A stretch of 64,000 nucleotides of DNA from Lucinisca nassula (lineage: Eukaryota > Mollusca > Bivalvia > Lucinida > Lucinidae): assembly GCA_963580285.1 (NCBI GenBank), contig OY757011.1, forward strand, positions 118,043,037 to 118,107,036. The letters run 5' to 3'. Made by a program: the position numbers and the translations under genes. Below, one piece after another: positions 43,903 to 53,268 of this stretch. The notes under the pieces are model-generated. The model made no database searches. It saw only the letters and a list, made by a program, of their open reading frames with translations, and was not told where the DNA came from. Numbering within the stretch: position 1 is the stretch's first letter; the number at the start of each line of letters is the position of its first letter.

Positions 43903-46490
43903 AACAAGAGGGCCAAATGGCCCTATACTGCTCACCTGTGTATCAGAAAATCATTAGTGATGTTTAGAATGCCCATCGAGGCTTGAAGAAATAAATTGGG
44001 CTACAGGGTGCGTCCATGCAGAGCTGAAACTAACTGCACAAGAGTAGTGGTAAACAGCTTAGAGGTTCTAAGCCTTACCCAGGAAAAATGGTGCCAGTTG
44101 GACCCTCCATGCATATAAACCCTATTGGTTTCACTGGGAGGCAGGGCTTAAGATGTCATTTCATCTCAATGTTGGGTAAAAGTCCCACAAAACTGGAAGC
44201 AATGTCGCCAAAATAATGGGGACATTAAACCTCAAAGCAATCAAAAGTCTTGGTCCTGTGGTTTTAGAGAAGAAGATTTTGTAAGTTTATCAATAGCAAG
44301 TCTATGGGAGCTAAGGAGCCCTGGGGCATGGCCCTGTGGCATGGCCAATTCGGACTCCAGGGGCATGGCTGGCAGGATTTATGTAGGAGACCACTTGATA
44401 TTGCCACATACAAAATATCTAAGCTTATGGTTTCAGAGAAGATTTTTGAAGTTTTTTCCAGTATAAGTCTATAGAAGCTAATGAGCCCTGGGACATGGCC
44501 AATTTTGACCCAAAGGACATGGCAGGATTTATGTAGACAACCATTTTATGTTGCTATATATTAAATACCTAAGGTCTGTACTTCATGGCTTCAGAGAAGA
44601 AGATTTTAAACTATTTTTTTCATTATTTTATTGGAGCTTAGAGGGGCCACAGGATTTGGCTAATTTGGATCCAAGGGGCATGATTGGCAGCATTCATGTA
44701 GGCGACCATTTGACGTTGCTACATGCTAAATACCCAAGCTCTGGGCCTTATGGTTTCAGAGAAGAAGATTTTTTATTATTTTTTTTTTACCATTTTAAGT
44801 CTATGGTAGCTAATGGGCCCATAGGCATGGCCAATTTTAACCCAAGGGTCATGGTTGGCAGGATCTATTAAGGTGACCATTTCATGTTGCTACATACTAA
44901 ATATCTGAGCTCAGGGACTTATGGTTTTAGAGCAGAAGATTTTTGAAGTTTTTTTTTTTCATTATAAGTCTATGGGAGCTAATGGGCCTATGGGTGAGGC
45001 CGATTTTGACTCCAGGGGCATTGTTGACAGGATTGATGTAGGTGACCACTTGATGTTGCTACATGCTATATATTTAAGCTCTTGTTCCTGTGGCTTCAGA
45101 GAAGACGATTTTTGAAGTTTTTCTAATTGTAAGTCTACGGCAGCTAAAGAGCCCTGGGGTATGGCCAATTTGGATCCTAGGGGCATAACTGGCCGGATTT
45201 ATGTAGGTGACCATTTGACATTGATACACACTAATTATCTAAGCTCTGGGCCTTATGGTTTCAGAGAAGTGATTTTTTTTCCATTATTAGTCTTTTGTAG
45301 CTGATGAGTTCGGGCTTGGCCAATTTTGACCCCAGGGGCAGGGTTAGCAGGATTTATGTAGGTGGCTATTTTATGTTGCTAGATACTAAATATCTAAGCT
45401 CTGTGCTTCATAGTTTCAGAGAAGAAGATTTTTTAAGTTTTTGTACCATTATAAGACTATGGACTAAGGGGCCCCGGGGCATGGCCCATTTGGACCCCAG
45501 GGGCATGATTGGCAGGATTTATGTATGTGACCGCTTGCCACTGCTAATTGCTAAATATCTAAGCTCTGGGCCCTGTGGTTTCAGAGAAGAAGAATGTTGA
45601 AGTTTTTCCCATTATAAGTCTTTGGGAGCTGATGAGCCCCGGGGTGTGGCCAATTTTGGCCCCGGGGTTATGGATAGCAGGATTTATGTAGATGACTATT
45701 TTATGTTGCTACATACTAAATATCTAAGCTCTGAGCTTCATAACTTCAGAGAAGAAGTATGAGCCTATGAGAGCCAAAGGGCCCACGGGTGTGGCCCATT
45801 TGGTCCCCAGGGGCATGGATTGGCAGGAATGATGTTGGTGACCACTTGCCATTGCCACATGCTAAATATCTAAGCTCTGGGCCCTGTGGTTTCAGAGAAG
45901 AAGATTTTTCAAGTTTTCCCCTTATAAGTCTATGGGAGCTGATAAGCCCTGGTGCATGACCAATTTTGGCCCCAGGGGTATGGTTAGAAGGATTTATGTA
46001 GGTGACTATTTTATGTTGCTACATACTTAATATCTAAGCACTGTGCTTCATGATTTCAGAGAAGAAGATTTTTGTAGCTTTTTTTTTTGTCTATGGGAGC
46101 GAAGGGGCCCCAGGGTGTGGCCAATTTGGACCCAAGGGGCATGATTGGCAGGATTTATGTAGGTGACCACTTGACGTTGTTACAAGCTAAATATCTAAGC
46201 TCTGGGCCCTGTGGTTTCAGAGAAGAAGATTTTTAAAATTTATCCCATTGTAAGTCTATGGGAGCTGTATATTGCTATGGCAACCAGAATTCCAATCCGA
46301 TAAGCCCAAAAGCCTTATGCAGCCTTTCCCCCTACCTGATGATGCTTCTCATGAAATTTGATCAAGATTCGCGATGGGGTATTAGAGATATACTTCTTTG
46401 AAATTGTTAACGCACGGTCAAATGACGGACGACAAACAAAATGTGATCACTAAAGCTCACCTTGTCACTACGTGACAGGTGTGCTAAAAA
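43903..46490 (+). mobile_element. Rolling-circle-type element, CTCACCTG family (element 5)
   Basis: AACAAGAGGGCCAAATGGCC start, ACTGCTCACCTGTG. About twelve 155-171-bp units (GGATTTATGTAGGTGACCA, TTTCAGAGAAGAAGATTT) run from 44270 to 46270. 3' end CACCTTGTCACTACGTGACA then GGTGTGCTAAAAA. A decayed SINE-A is nested at 43972-44240. The open frames of about 100 codons here come from the array. Confidence 0.75.
43972..44240 (+). mobile_element. SINE-A copy 4, decayed
   Basis: CCATCGAGGCTTGAAGAAAT, GTAAACAGCTTAGAGG and CCACAAAACTGGAAGCAATG are recognisable. The tail is degenerate. Confidence 0.7.
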
Positions 46491-46596
46491 TATCACAATT
46501 TTTCACCTTAAATTTTCGTTTTACTTTCGGAGGTAAAGTTTACAATGCATTTGCATAGGCGTGTTTTTGTAATGAGCTGACTTATTTATTGTTTAC

Positions 46597-46674
46597 CTGT
46601 ACGATTCTTTCAAACATATGAGCAAGAGGAAGATAACATAGCTCTACATCATTCTCAGAGAATGGTCTATGCTT
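46597..46674 (-). CDS. ACSL: ACSL exon C: YLPLAHMFER motif exon
   Basis: Third ACSL exon, 78 nt (26 codons), phase 0 at both ends. It encodes KHRPFSENDVELCYLPLAHM followed by FERIVQ. The LPLAHMFER motif is diagnostic for ACSL enzymes of the 1/5/6 group and follows the P-loop exon in the family. The acceptor is TTATATTTCAG|AAGCAT and the donor is GTACAG|GTAAAC. The next exon begins in phase 0, giving ...FERIVQ joined to LTLLCVGA. The exon is tightly boxed: a TIR element ends about 22 bp beyond the donor, and a SINE with intact target duplication begins 24 bp upstream of the acceptor. The intron to exon D is about 25 kb. Confidence 0.9.
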
Positions 46675-46697
46675 CTGAAATATAACAAATTAGAGTC

Positions 46698-46941
46698 TGA
46701 CCCCCGCCCATCGGGGCTTGAAATACTGGTAAACCGCTTAGAGGATCTATGCCTGTCCAGGCAAAGCGGTGCTTTTCGGACCGTCCATGCTTATAAACCC
46801 TGTTGGTTTCATTGGGAGGCAGGGCTTGAGATGTCATTTCATCTCAATGTCGGATAAAAGTCCCACAAAATTGGAAGCAAAGTCTCCAAAATGACCTTTA
46901 CAGTGTTGACGAGGACATTAAACATCAAATCAAACAAACAA
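46698..46941 (+). mobile_element. SINE-A copy 5, internally deleted
   Basis: Perfect 14-bp duplication AACAAATTAGAGTC (46684-46697 and 46942-46955). About 59 bp between the 5' hairpin and the CTGGTAAACCGCTTAGAGG block are missing relative to other copies. It starts 24 bp upstream of the ACSL exon C acceptor (minus strand). Confidence 0.9.
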
Positions 46942-47068
46942 AACAAATTAGAGTCAAAGAAATATCCTGTCTTTTTTAAAGGAAAACAGCATGTTAACAG
47001 GCCACAGCCTCTCTTTCAAAACTGGTCATTTTTAAAAAACAACAACAAAAAACAAGGTTTTCCTCCAA

Positions 47069-47216
47069 CCCAGCAGGCACATGTTGTTAGGGCAATGTCA
47101 AATCACGTCAATGCAACGTCACAACATTGCACTGACGTAGATGTGACGTTGCATAAACTTCATGACGTTGTACAGATGTTGATTTGTCGTCAGAATTACG
47201 TCATGTGCCTGCTTGG
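47069..47216. mobile_element. Short MITE with CCAGCAGGCACATG ends
   Basis: CCAGCAGGCACATG and CATGTGCCTGCTTGG are inverted. The interior has repeated ACGTCA/TGACGT (for example AACGTCACAACATTGCACTG). It overlaps a 131-codon open frame that has no domain. Confidence 0.65.
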
Positions 47217-47335
47217 AACTGTAGGCATCCACTGCATGAGAACAGAGGGAAATGGTTACATCTCAGTTCCATTTCTTTGGAGGTAAATTTTCAAATTTGG
47301 GGGTGTCATGATGAATGATTTTGGAAATGTATGCA

Positions 47336-47415
47336 GAAAACTACTGAAGGCCCTGATTAAACGCCACATTCTGGGGCATATTTTCAAGTTTGGGGTTTCC
47401 CATCTAAAATGGGTT
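47336..47415. mobile_element. Remnant of TTAA MITE family 2
   Basis: GGCCCTGATTAAACGCCACA, GGGGTTTCCCATCTAAAATGG preserve part of the family's right half. Confidence 0.4.
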
Positions 47416-47718
47416 ATTTGTTTGTTTGTATTGGATTTAATGGCCCAGTAAGCACTATTTTAGGTCATTTTTGAGCCGGCCACTCCACGCTTTTCCTGGG
47501 CAGGCTTATACTTAAGTGGTTAACCAGTACATTATGCACATTCTTTCGCCAGAAACTGACAACTGCCCTTCTTGAATCAGCGGAAAGGAGAGAATGACCG
47601 TAGAAATGATTTAATGATCAATCTCCACAACAGAATGTTGCCGACCCCGGCAGGTACCGAACCCGCATCCTCCTGATCGCCAGTCAGATGCGCAACTGAC
47701 TGAGCTACCAAGGCCTGC
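47416..47718 (-). mobile_element. SINE-C, full-length head
   Basis: The minus strand starts GGCCTTGGTAGCTCAGTCAG and carries GGTTCGGTACCTGCC (B box) and ACTGGTTAACCACTTAAG. Plus-strand end GTTTGTTTGTATTGG. No clear duplication. Confidence 0.85.
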
Positions 47719-47812
47719 TAAGCAACCATCATGAGCAGCCATAATTATAAAATATGCAACATCAGGCAAAAAAAATAAAATCTGATTTATTTGTTGTTGT
47801 TGTTGTTGTTTT

Positions 47813-48025
47813 TTAACCCTTATCTTGCTGCTCACAACAACCCCTATCTTTGGAAACAGTGTGGATCCAGATCAGATGGCTTCTGAAGAAGCCATCTGAT
47901 CAGGATCTACACTGTTTGGCATTCAGTTTATGAATTTGAAGCAATAAATTACATCAAATAGTTTGATTGGATGACAGACAGAAATGGGTGTGGCTTCAAT
48001 GAATATTCAGCAAGATAAGGGTTAA
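47813..48025. mobile_element. TTAA MITE family 1, intact ends
   Basis: TTAACCCTTATCTTGCTG and CAGCAAGATAAGGGTTAA, with TTAA on both sides and the core CAGATGGCTTCTGAAG. Closely similar to the copy at 758-970. Confidence 0.85.
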
Positions 48026-48119
48026 TGTTTGTTGTCAAGTCTTTTATTACTGATTGATCTATTAGCAGTGAGAGACTTTAACCTAAATCCTTCATGAATA
48101 GATTTTTTTCAAAAGACCT

Positions 48120-48355
48120 GAATGCAGGGAACAGATACTCCTTCAAGGGAGGCAACCCCTGCAAAGGTACTTTTGTCTCCCGTGTCAATAAGGGTCAACT
48201 CTTAAAGAAAAGAATTTGCTCCTAAGGAGCAAATTATTTCCTTTAAAAGAGGACCCTTTTTCTGTGGGACAGAGTTTAGTGAACAGTAAATCCCAAAAGT
48301 TGTCTCCCTTAGAAAAATAGCAGAAAAATCTGCCAGGTATATCCATTTCCCTTAA
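48120..48355. mobile_element. GGGGAATGGGAACACC MITE, copy 5, eroded
   Basis: Internal arms AAAGAAAAGAATTTGCTCC and GGAGCAAATTATTTCCTTT are intact. The left terminal repeat has decayed to AGGGAACAGATACTCC; the right is ATCCATTTCCCTTAA. Confidence 0.65.
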
Positions 48356-48409
48356 AACAAAGCAAACAGAAAGTCTCTCTTGTAAAAATGTTAGGTTATA
48401 TGTCATATT

Positions 48410-49150
48410 ATAAGAATCTTATATGGGTGTGAGGGGTGGATTGAATAATCCGTCCCAAGGGTCACTGTCCGTCATCACGAGGCTTGCCAAGTGATGCTGG
48501 ACAGTGATCCCGAGGGACGGATTTTTCTATCCACCCCTTGCACCCATATAGGATTGTTTTTCTTGCATACCTTCCATTTCTTAGCGCAGATTTTTAATGC
48601 TTCAGTCACTTCTGTTACTGACGTCTGCCATATTGCGATGACACCACCGGAATATTTAGTGATGTCACATAACGTGCTGTGATGTCAACCTTAATGACAG
48701 CGAATACGAGGTCGTAATCAGCCAGTGCAATTATCAAACGTGATTATATTTGATTTTGGGTCGGAACACAAATTTCTATCCCAGGGTAAAATCACGGATT
48801 TCATTGTCTGGTGTACAAGAATATAAGAGTATTACATGGGATTGAGATCTGTCCCTCAGTATCACTGTCAGGCATCACATGGCAAGTTTCGTGATGCCCG
48901 ACAGTGATCCAGCGGGACAGATTTTTCTATCTACCCCACACACCCATGAAAGATTCTTTTTCTTGCATACCTTTCATTTATGAGAGTGGATATTTTTTCA
49001 ATGCAGTCACTTTGATTGTCGACTTTGGTAATGTTTTGATGACAATAATGTGGTGTTTTTTGACGTCATGTGTATGTGCCATCGACGGCAACCTAGTCAA
49101 CCAGTGCACATCAAACATGTGAGAATTCTCAATTTTTATCCCAGGGTTAA
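48410..49150. mobile_element. Foldback element plus body, copies 2 and 3 in tandem
   Basis: 48410-48815 repeats 21520-21925 (TATGGGTGTGAGGGGTGGAT, then TATCCCAGGGTAAAATCACG). 48825-49150 is a more diverged third unit (ACTGTCAGGCATCACATGGC hairpin, body, TATCCCAGGGTTAA). They lie head to tail. Confidence 0.7.
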
Positions 49151-49157
49151 GCCAGTA

Positions 49158-49352
49158 CAGTAAAATTCCTATATTAAGACCACCTTTAGGACTGTTCAAA
49201 GGACCACTTTTGAACAACCCCAAAAGTGTTCTCTGACCAGAGGACACAGTTTGCAGTAAACACAAAGGAAGAATAACTGCAACCAACTAAATAAGCTTTT
49301 TAAAGCAGAATTAGTCTTAATTTTAGGCGGTCTTAAAAGCGGAATTTTACTG
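49158..49352. mobile_element. TA-flanked MITE with about 30-bp TIRs
   Basis: CAGTAAAATTCCTATATTAA(GACC) and its imperfect complement GGTCTTAAAAGCGGAATTTTACTG-type end; TA at 49156-49157 and 49353-49354. Tc1/mariner/pogo-type target site. Confidence 0.8.
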
Positions 49353-49444
49353 TATTTCATTATTTGGTATGCAAGAAGTATTTATTTCCTGAGGTAAACC
49401 CTTGTCATGGTGAATAAATTAGTTTAGCTGCACCCTTTTCTGGC

Positions 49445-50100
49445 CATTACGAAAACAAACCTATACAAATATATTGTTCTGGCCCCGCCAATCGGGGCTG
49501 AAGAAATAGATGGGCTGCATGATGCTTCCACGCAGAGCTGAAATCTGACTGCACACGATTACTGGTAAACCGCTTAGAGGATCCAAGCCTATCCAGGTAA
49601 AGCGGTGCGAGTCGGACCATCCATGCCTATAAACCCTATTTATTTCAGTGGGCCACAGGGCTTGAGATGCCATTTCATCTCAATGTGGGGTAAAAGTCCC
49701 ACAAAATTGGAAGCAACGTCTCCAAAATAACCTATACAATGTTGACGGGGACGGTAAACCTCAAATCAAACAAACAAAACAAATATATTGTAAATTTTAT
49801 CGCCGGAAACAGGAAAATTTTAAGTTGAAAAATTGTGATATTTTTCTCATTTCTGCTCAAAATATAGATTATGGGTACACGTTAGAACCGCCTCAGCGAG
49901 GCTTTTCTAACAAGTACCCATAATCTATATTTTAGAGCAGAAATAAGAAAAATAAGGATGAGGCGGTTCTAACGAGTACCCACAATCTATATTTTAGAGC
50001 AGAAATAAGAAAAATAAGGCTTATCCCTGTAAACCCCAGTTTTACTGTATAAAAGTGGGGTTCAAGGCGGTTGAAATTATATAGGCGTGTTTTCCTGATG
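49445..50100 (-). mobile_element. TIR/foldback element (copy 3), empty site, with SINE-A
   Basis: CATTACGAAAACAAACCTAT at left and ATATAGGCGTGTTTTCCTGATG-type end at right, in reverse orientation to copies 1 and 2. The point where the others carry a rolling-circle-type insertion is uninterrupted here (GATATTTTTCTCATTTCTGC at 49837-49856). The foldback is followed by a second copy of its right half (49957-50018). Confidence 0.75.
49478..49778 (+). mobile_element. SINE-A copy 6
   Basis: Perfect 13-bp duplication ACAAATATATTGT (49465-49477 and 49779-49791); near full length with GGTAAACCGCTTAGAGG and tail AATCAAACAAACAAA. Confidence 0.9.
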
Positions 50101-50104
50101 CTTT

Positions 50105-50475
50105 CAACCAATCAGAGTACTTAATGTAATTTATTCCTACAAATTAACAAACTGAATAACAATGTAGATCCAGATCAGGAGCCAGTTGTTCAAAGCATCG
50201 TTAGCTTAACGAGCTCATAAGTGGTCAAATTGTTAACTCTTATAGCAAGTGAAATATCTAAAATTTTGTTATTGTTGCTGAAAAAATGTGAGCAGCTTTT
50301 GCATCAGCAAAAGCTGCTCACATTTTTTCAGCAAAAATTTTAGCATATTTGCCATATTAAATAATCAAAATTTTAACGATACGTTAACTAACGACATCGT
50401 TAGTTTTGAACAACTGGCCCCAGGATTTCTATTGTTTGCAAAAGTAAGGCATATCCTGGTTTAGCAAGACACGAG
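50105..50475. mobile_element. TTAA MITE family 1 fragment split by another MITE
   Basis: CAACCAATCAGAGTACTTAA and GTAGATCCAGATCAGG at left, GGCATATCCTGGTTTAGC at right are family-1 text. The MITE at 50179-50421 sits in its palindromic centre. Confidence 0.55.
50179..50421. mobile_element. MITE with GCCAGTTGTTCAAAGC ends and a 27-bp perfect hairpin
   Basis: GAGCCAGTTGTTCAAAG and TTTTGAACAACTGGCCC are inverted ends, with CGTTAG/CTAACG just inside. Arms 50276-50302 and 50307-50333 (TGCTGAAAAAATGTGAGC...) pair perfectly over a 4-nt loop. Confidence 0.75.
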
Positions 50476-50499
50476 TTTGAAAAAATAAAATAAAATTAC

Positions 50500-50573
50500 C
50501 ATTACAACATATTTTGCAGCGGCCATATCTGCTACAAACGCTTCATGTGTTAATATAGCACCCTTTGGATTTC
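50500..50573 (-). CDS. ACSL: ACSL exon B: end of the P-loop and following helix
   Basis: Second visible ACSL exon. The acceptor is TGTTTTCAG|GAAATCC. Joined to the phase-1 end of the preceding exon it reads GNPKGAILTHEAFVADMAAA and then KYVVM, continuing the SGTTGNPKG motif. The Lys of NPKG belongs to the conserved ATP-binding loop, and THxxxVAD matches the ACSL/ANL consensus after it. The donor chosen is GTAATG|GTAATTT, which gives 74 nt and ends in phase 0, as the next exon requires. Two GT dinucleotides upstream (after TAT, or after GTT) would also keep phase 0, so the last two or three residues are uncertain. No long open frame marks this exon; it was found by protein motif and splice sites. 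MITEs lie about 80 bp away on either side. Confidence 0.85.
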
Positions 50574-50656
50574 CTGAAAACATATTAATCAAAGTACTGA
50601 AAGTGCTGCTGGGTCAATCAGGATATGGTCCTGAACAGGGACTTAGACTAATTTGT

Positions 50657-50851
50657 TTAACCCTTGTCCTGCTGAATATTCATATATGCCACACCCACTA
50701 CCAATTATCAACCAATCAGATTACTTGATGCAAATTATTGCAACAAATTCATAAACTGAATGACAAACAATGTAGATCCTGATCAGATCTGATCTGGATC
50801 TTCATTGTTTGAAAGATAAGACATATCCGGGATCAGCAGGACAAGGGTTCA
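50657..50851. mobile_element. TTAA MITE family 1, inverted, core shortened
   Basis: TTAACCCTTGTCCTGCTG and CAGCAGGACAAGGGTT. The central palindrome is reduced to GATCAGATCTGATC. Confidence 0.8.
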
Positions 50852-50985
50852 TCCTTATATGCATGGCCCCGAACCAGGACTTAGACTTAATTCTTAAATT
50901 CCTGGGTCCAGTTCTTCAAAGCATTGTTAGCTTAACGAACTTGCTAGTGTTCCAATTGTTAACTCTTCTAGATACAATATCAACG

Positions 50986-51317
50986 AGAGCTGTCACTATA
51001 GGTGACCAATGCCCCCCGTGGGAGCCAATTTCTGAGTTTTTGCAAAATTTCAAGGGGAGATAATTCAGCCAAAACTGACAACAGAGTTATGGCCCTTGGT
51101 CAGAATGTAGCCCTTGCGATGGTGAATAAGTGTGTGAAGTTTCATTGGGCTAGGTCAAATACTTTTGAAGTTATGATCAAGGTTAAAGATTTTGTGATGG
51201 ACAGACAGACAAACAAACAATCAAACAGACATGGACAGACAGTCAAACAAACAAACAGACAGACAGGGCAAATACTATATGCCCCCCGAATCAAAGATTC
51301 TTGGGGGGCATACAAAT
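50986..51317 (+). mobile_element. Small rolling-circle-type element, ATGCCCCCC family
   Basis: Starts AGAGCTGTCACTATAGGTGA (stem-loop GTCAC/GTGAC), then CCAATGCCCCCCG. Ends with ACAGACAGACAAACAAAC-type microsatellites and the hairpin GCCCCCCGAATC...GATTC TTGGGGGGC then ATACAAA. No tandem core, so it may be close to the minimal form. Confidence 0.7.
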
Positions 51318-51418
51318 TTTGTTCTTTTTGATGAAAAAATGTGAGTAGCTTTTGCATGTGCTAAATTATTAGTATATTTGCCATATTAAATTATCTAAGT
51401 TTTAAAGATACATTAACT

Positions 51419-51720
51419 TTTGATTTGATTGATTTGAGGTTTAACGTCCCCGTCAACACTGAAAAGGTCATTTTGGAGACGTTGCTTCCAATTTTGTGGG
51501 ACTTTTACCTGACAATGAGATGAAATGACATCTCAAGCCCAGTCGCCCAATGAAACCAATAGGGTTTATTAGCATGGACGGTCCGCCTCGCACCGCGGTT
51601 CCTGGACAGGCTTAGATCCTCTAAGCGGTTTACAAGTACTAGTGTGCGGACCGGATTCAGCTCTGCGTGGAAGCATCATGCAGCCCATATATTTCTTCAA
51701 GCCCCTATGGACGGGGGCCG
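51419..51720 (-). mobile_element. SINE-A copy 7
   Basis: Perfect 14-bp duplication AAGATACATTAACT (51405-51418 and 51721-51734). Shares diagnostic text with copy 8 (GGTTTATTAGCATGGAC). Confidence 0.9.
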
Positions 51721-51849
51721 AAGATACATTAACTAACAATGTCGTTAGTTTTGAACAAATGGCCCCAGTATTTTATGCAAACAATGAAGTTATGATCAGA
51801 CTGGTCCTTCAGGAGCAGTCTTATCAGGCTCTGCACTGTTTGCTTAGGC

Positions 51850-51900
51850 CGGACATCTCACAGTCTCAAAAGCTCACCATGATCTTTGGTCAGGTGAGCT
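51850..51900 (+). mobile_element. 3'-end scrap of a rolling-circle-type element
   Basis: AAAAGCTCACCATGATCTTTGGTCAGGTGAGCT-type hairpin (51869-51900), cut exactly where the LINE sequence begins. Confidence 0.65.
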
Positions 51901-53076
51901 CAAAGGTCTTGCGAAACGCAGCTTGTTCAATTTTACCATGACATTGTGAGCAATCTGGATGGGGCCATAAATCGTGGCCACAAACAGACTGACTTGATCA
52001 TCATGGACTTTGCTAAGGCCTTTGACAAGGTACCTCACAGAAGGCTATTACATAAACTGGAGTACTATGGGATAAGAGGATCCACGCATAGGTGGATTAG
52101 CTCATGGCTCTCTGGGCGCTCACAACAAGTTGTACTTGATGGCCAAGCGTCTGATCCAGTCCCTGTTTTATCTGGAGTCCCCCAAGGTTCGGTCCTTGGA
52201 CCGGTCCTTTTCTTGGTTTTCATTAATGATCTCCCCGATAATATCAGGTCATCGGTCCGTTTGTTTGCTGATGATTGTGTCCTGTATAGGAACATATATT
52301 CTCCTTCTGACTGTCTTATTTTACAAGATGACCTGGATCAACTTGCACAGTGGGAGGCCAATTGGCAAATGAAGTTCAATGTGGCCAAATGTCACTCAAT
52401 GAGAGTGTCACGACACCCTCCGGACAAGCAAATTAAGTTTGACTATACTCTTCACCAGCAAGTTTTGGAGCATGTTCAATCCGCCAAATATCTTGGTATC
52501 ACCATCACTGACGATCTTGATTGGGGTCAACATATCTCAGAGATTACATCTAAAGCAACTAGGACTTTGGGATTCCTTAGACGGAACTTGGCTTTTGCAC
52601 CTAGGCAGACAAAGGATGTTGCATATAAAACATTGGTTCGCCCTCAACTCGAATATGCATCACCCATTTGGCACCCCTATGTTAAAACTCAGACTCAGCA
52701 GGTGGAGAAGGAGCAGAGGACAGCTGCTCGATGGACCTGTAGGCGATGGCGAAATAGAAGTAGCGTCGGTGACATGCTTAATGAGCTAGAGTGGCCGTCC
52801 CTGGAGGCCCGTCGTGAGCAGTCCTCTTTAACCTTCTTCTACAAGATACACTCTGATTCAGTGTCTATTGATAAAGATAGGTACTTGACCCCTGTAACAC
52901 TGTCGACCCAAACAAGGGCATCAAAATTAAACGACTCACAATATCGTAGATACCAGTCCTATAGTGATGCCCTGAAGAACTCGTTTTTTCCTAGAACTAT
53001 TCCCCAATGGAATAGTCTTCCCTCCTCTGCGGTGAATGCCAAGTCCGCAGAAGAGTTCAAAGCCCGCACAGTGTAA
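51901..53076 (+). CDS. LINE reverse transcriptase, C-terminal part, frame intact
   Basis: Encodes the catalytic palm, thumb and C-terminal region of a non-LTR reverse transcriptase, which copies its own RNA at a nicked target. The frame is open from 51901 (QRSCETQLVQFYHDIV) into the stretch from GTG 51946; there is no ATG at the start because the element is 5'-truncated. Counting from 51946, DFAKAFDKVPH is at residues 21-31 (motif A, catalytic Asp), SGVPQGSVLGP at 76-86 (motif B) and FADDCVLY at 107-114 (motif C, catalytic Asp pair). A C-terminal WNSLPSSAVNAKSAEEFK motif, common in this LINE group, precedes the stop at 53074-53076. About 390 codons without a stop suggest recent insertion. It cannot move by itself without the endonuclease. 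Confidence 0.85.
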   Translation, partial: QRSCETQLVQFYHDIVSNLDGAINRGHKQTDLIIMDFAKAFDKVPHRRLLHKLEYYGIRGSTHRWISSWLSGRSQQVVLDGQASDPVPVLSGVPQGSVLGPVLFLVFINDLPDNIRSSVRLFADDCVLYRNIYSPSDCLILQDDLDQLAQWEANWQMKFNVAKCHSMRVSRHPPDKQIKFDYTLHQQVLEHVQSAKYLGITITDDLDWGQHISEITSKATRTLGFLRRNLAFAPRQTKDVAYKTLVRPQLEYASPIWHPYVKTQTQQVEKEQRTAARWTCRRWRNRSSVGDMLNELEWPSLEARREQSSLTFFYKIHSDSVSIDKDRYLTPVTLSTQTRASKLNDSQYRRYQSYSDALKNSFFPRTIPQWNSLPSSAVNAKSAEEFKARTV

Positions 53077-53268
53077 GATTGGGTCTCAGAGGTATGCGTT
53101 TTAGGATACCTCTGTTATGCAGATTGTAAATAGTTTTAAGGACGCATCCAGTGCCTCTCTTTTTTTTTTTTTTTTTTCAGCTAAATTCTAAATTTAGCCA
53201 CCCAATCAACTGAGGTAATGGCCAGATATGACCGACTCAGTATAAGAAGATAGATAGATAGAGATAAG
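51901..53268 (+). mobile_element. 5'-truncated non-LTR retrotransposon (CR1/Jockey-like LINE)
   Basis: The reverse-transcriptase frame is followed by about 190 bp of 3' sequence with a 20-base T-run (about 53159-53179). It ends in a short GATAGATAGATAGA repeat, a typical microsatellite tail of CR1/Jockey-group LINEs. The 5' junction falls within a GGTCAGGTGAGCT element end. The endonuclease domain and the first part of the reverse transcriptase are absent. No target duplication was recognised. Confidence 0.8.

Larger units (their letters stand above)
43733..46574. mobile_element. TIR/foldback element (copy 2) split by a rolling-circle-type element
   Basis: ATTATGAAAACATGCCTATA at left and CATAGGCGTGTTTTTGTAATG-type end at right, with the same internal text as 2908-6136 (GGTTTACAGGGGTAAACC) and a hairpin at about 43820-43900. 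The element at 43903-46490 is inserted at the same position as in copy 1. The right end lies 22 bp from ACSL exon C. Confidence 0.75.
50904..51766. mobile_element. MITE of the GCCAGTTGTTCAAAGC family with two nested insertions
   Basis: GGGTCCAGTTCTTCAAAGC at left and TTTTGAACAAATGGCCCCAG at right match the copy at 50179-50421. It is interrupted at 50986-51317 (rolling-circle-type element) and 51419-51720 (SINE-A). Confidence 0.75.

Noticed and set aside
46891..47286. 131-codon open frame on the plus strand
   Set aside because: It starts in a SINE tail and runs through a short MITE; low-complexity and no domain.
51946..51948. GTG as a true start for the reverse transcriptase
   Set aside because: The homologous frame continues upstream to 51901; the start reflects 5' truncation of the LINE.
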